5,129 nucleotides of DNA from Thermodesulfobacteriota bacterium (GTDB taxonomy: Bacteria > Desulfobacterota > DSM-4660 > Desulfatiglandales > HGW-15): the NCBI GenBank assembly GCA_025454125.1, contig JALOPA010000223.1, forward strand, positions 1 through 5,129. Reading direction: 5' to 3'. The translations under genes and the position numbers were made by a program. The notes below the pieces were generated by a model that saw only the letters and a program-made list of their open reading frames with translations, searched no databases and had not been told where the DNA came from. Below are positions 5,062 to 5,129 of the stretch, in pieces. How positions within the stretch are numbered: the stretch's first letter is position 1; every line of letters starts with the position of its first letter.

Positions 5062-5129
5062 ATGAAGCTGGGGAGCAACAAGATTCGGTTGGTCCTCGGG
5101 TGCCTGATCGGCGCAGCCTTTCTCTACCT
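5062..5129 (+). CDS. N-terminus of a membrane protein, possibly flippase-like (LPG synthase TM domain), cut by the window edge
   Basis: Only 22 complete codons are visible. They start with a basic segment (MKLGSNKIR) followed by a hydrophobic stretch (LVLGCLIGAAFLY), as in a signal anchor or first membrane helix. The pattern of a short basic start followed by LxLGxLIxxxFLYL resembles the first helix of flippase-like proteins (lysylphosphatidylglycerol synthase TM family), but this is too short to confirm and any inner-membrane protein could begin this way. It starts 18 bp after the transporter stop, with GAGG 11 bases upstream and AAAGG touching the ATG, so co-transcription with the transporter is likely. 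An ATG at 5045 in another frame stops after six codons and is rejected. Confidence 0.6.
   Translation, partial: MKLGSNKIRLVLGCLIGAAFLY

Overview
The window looks like chromosomal DNA from an anaerobic bacterium. It is moderately GC-rich by eye, and its gene content best fits a sulfate-reducing or syntrophic Desulfobacterota (the former Deltaproteobacteria). The clues are a tungsten-type aldehyde ferredoxin oxidoreductase next to an iron-type alcohol dehydrogenase, plus dispersed palindromic repeats of a kind common in that group. The taxonomic reading is inference; no rRNA or other marker gene is present.

The left two thirds is a leftward (minus-strand) gene set. In transcription order it holds a 174-aa membrane-associated protein tentatively assigned to the SCP2/sterol-carrier fold (3102 to 2578), a 394-aa iron-containing alcohol dehydrogenase (2558 to 1374), a 189-bp gap with an 8-bp tandem repeat and inverted copies of it, and the first 394 residues of an aldehyde:ferredoxin oxidoreductase (from 1184, running off the left edge). 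The first two genes are 19 bp apart and almost certainly share a transcript. Together the two enzymes would interconvert alcohol, aldehyde and carboxylate, passing electrons to NAD(P) and ferredoxin.

A 492-bp divergent intergenic region (3103-3594) follows. It holds a candidate leftward extended -10 promoter, a strong rightward sigma-70-type promoter (TTGACG, 17 bp, TATAGT), and two unrelated dispersed repeat elements. One is a paired-hairpin REP/MITE-like element (about 3346-3418). The other is a C-run/G-run palindrome (3440-3484) with a degenerate partial copy 41 bp further on. Both lie inside the predicted roughly 280-nt leader of the rightward gene.

The rightward gene (3595-5043) is a cation diffusion facilitator with zinc-type metal-site residues (HxxxD in both TM2 and TM5). 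It is much longer than usual because the C-terminal dimerisation/metal-sensing domain appears three times in tandem and is capped by a four-cysteine tail. A second rightward gene starts 18 bp downstream (5062) and is cut by the right edge; its hydrophobic N-terminus resembles flippase-like (LPG synthase TM) proteins.

No phage, IS element, CRISPR array, tRNA or rRNA is visible. The most unusual item is the triple-domain transporter. I do not see a clear new multi-gene system.
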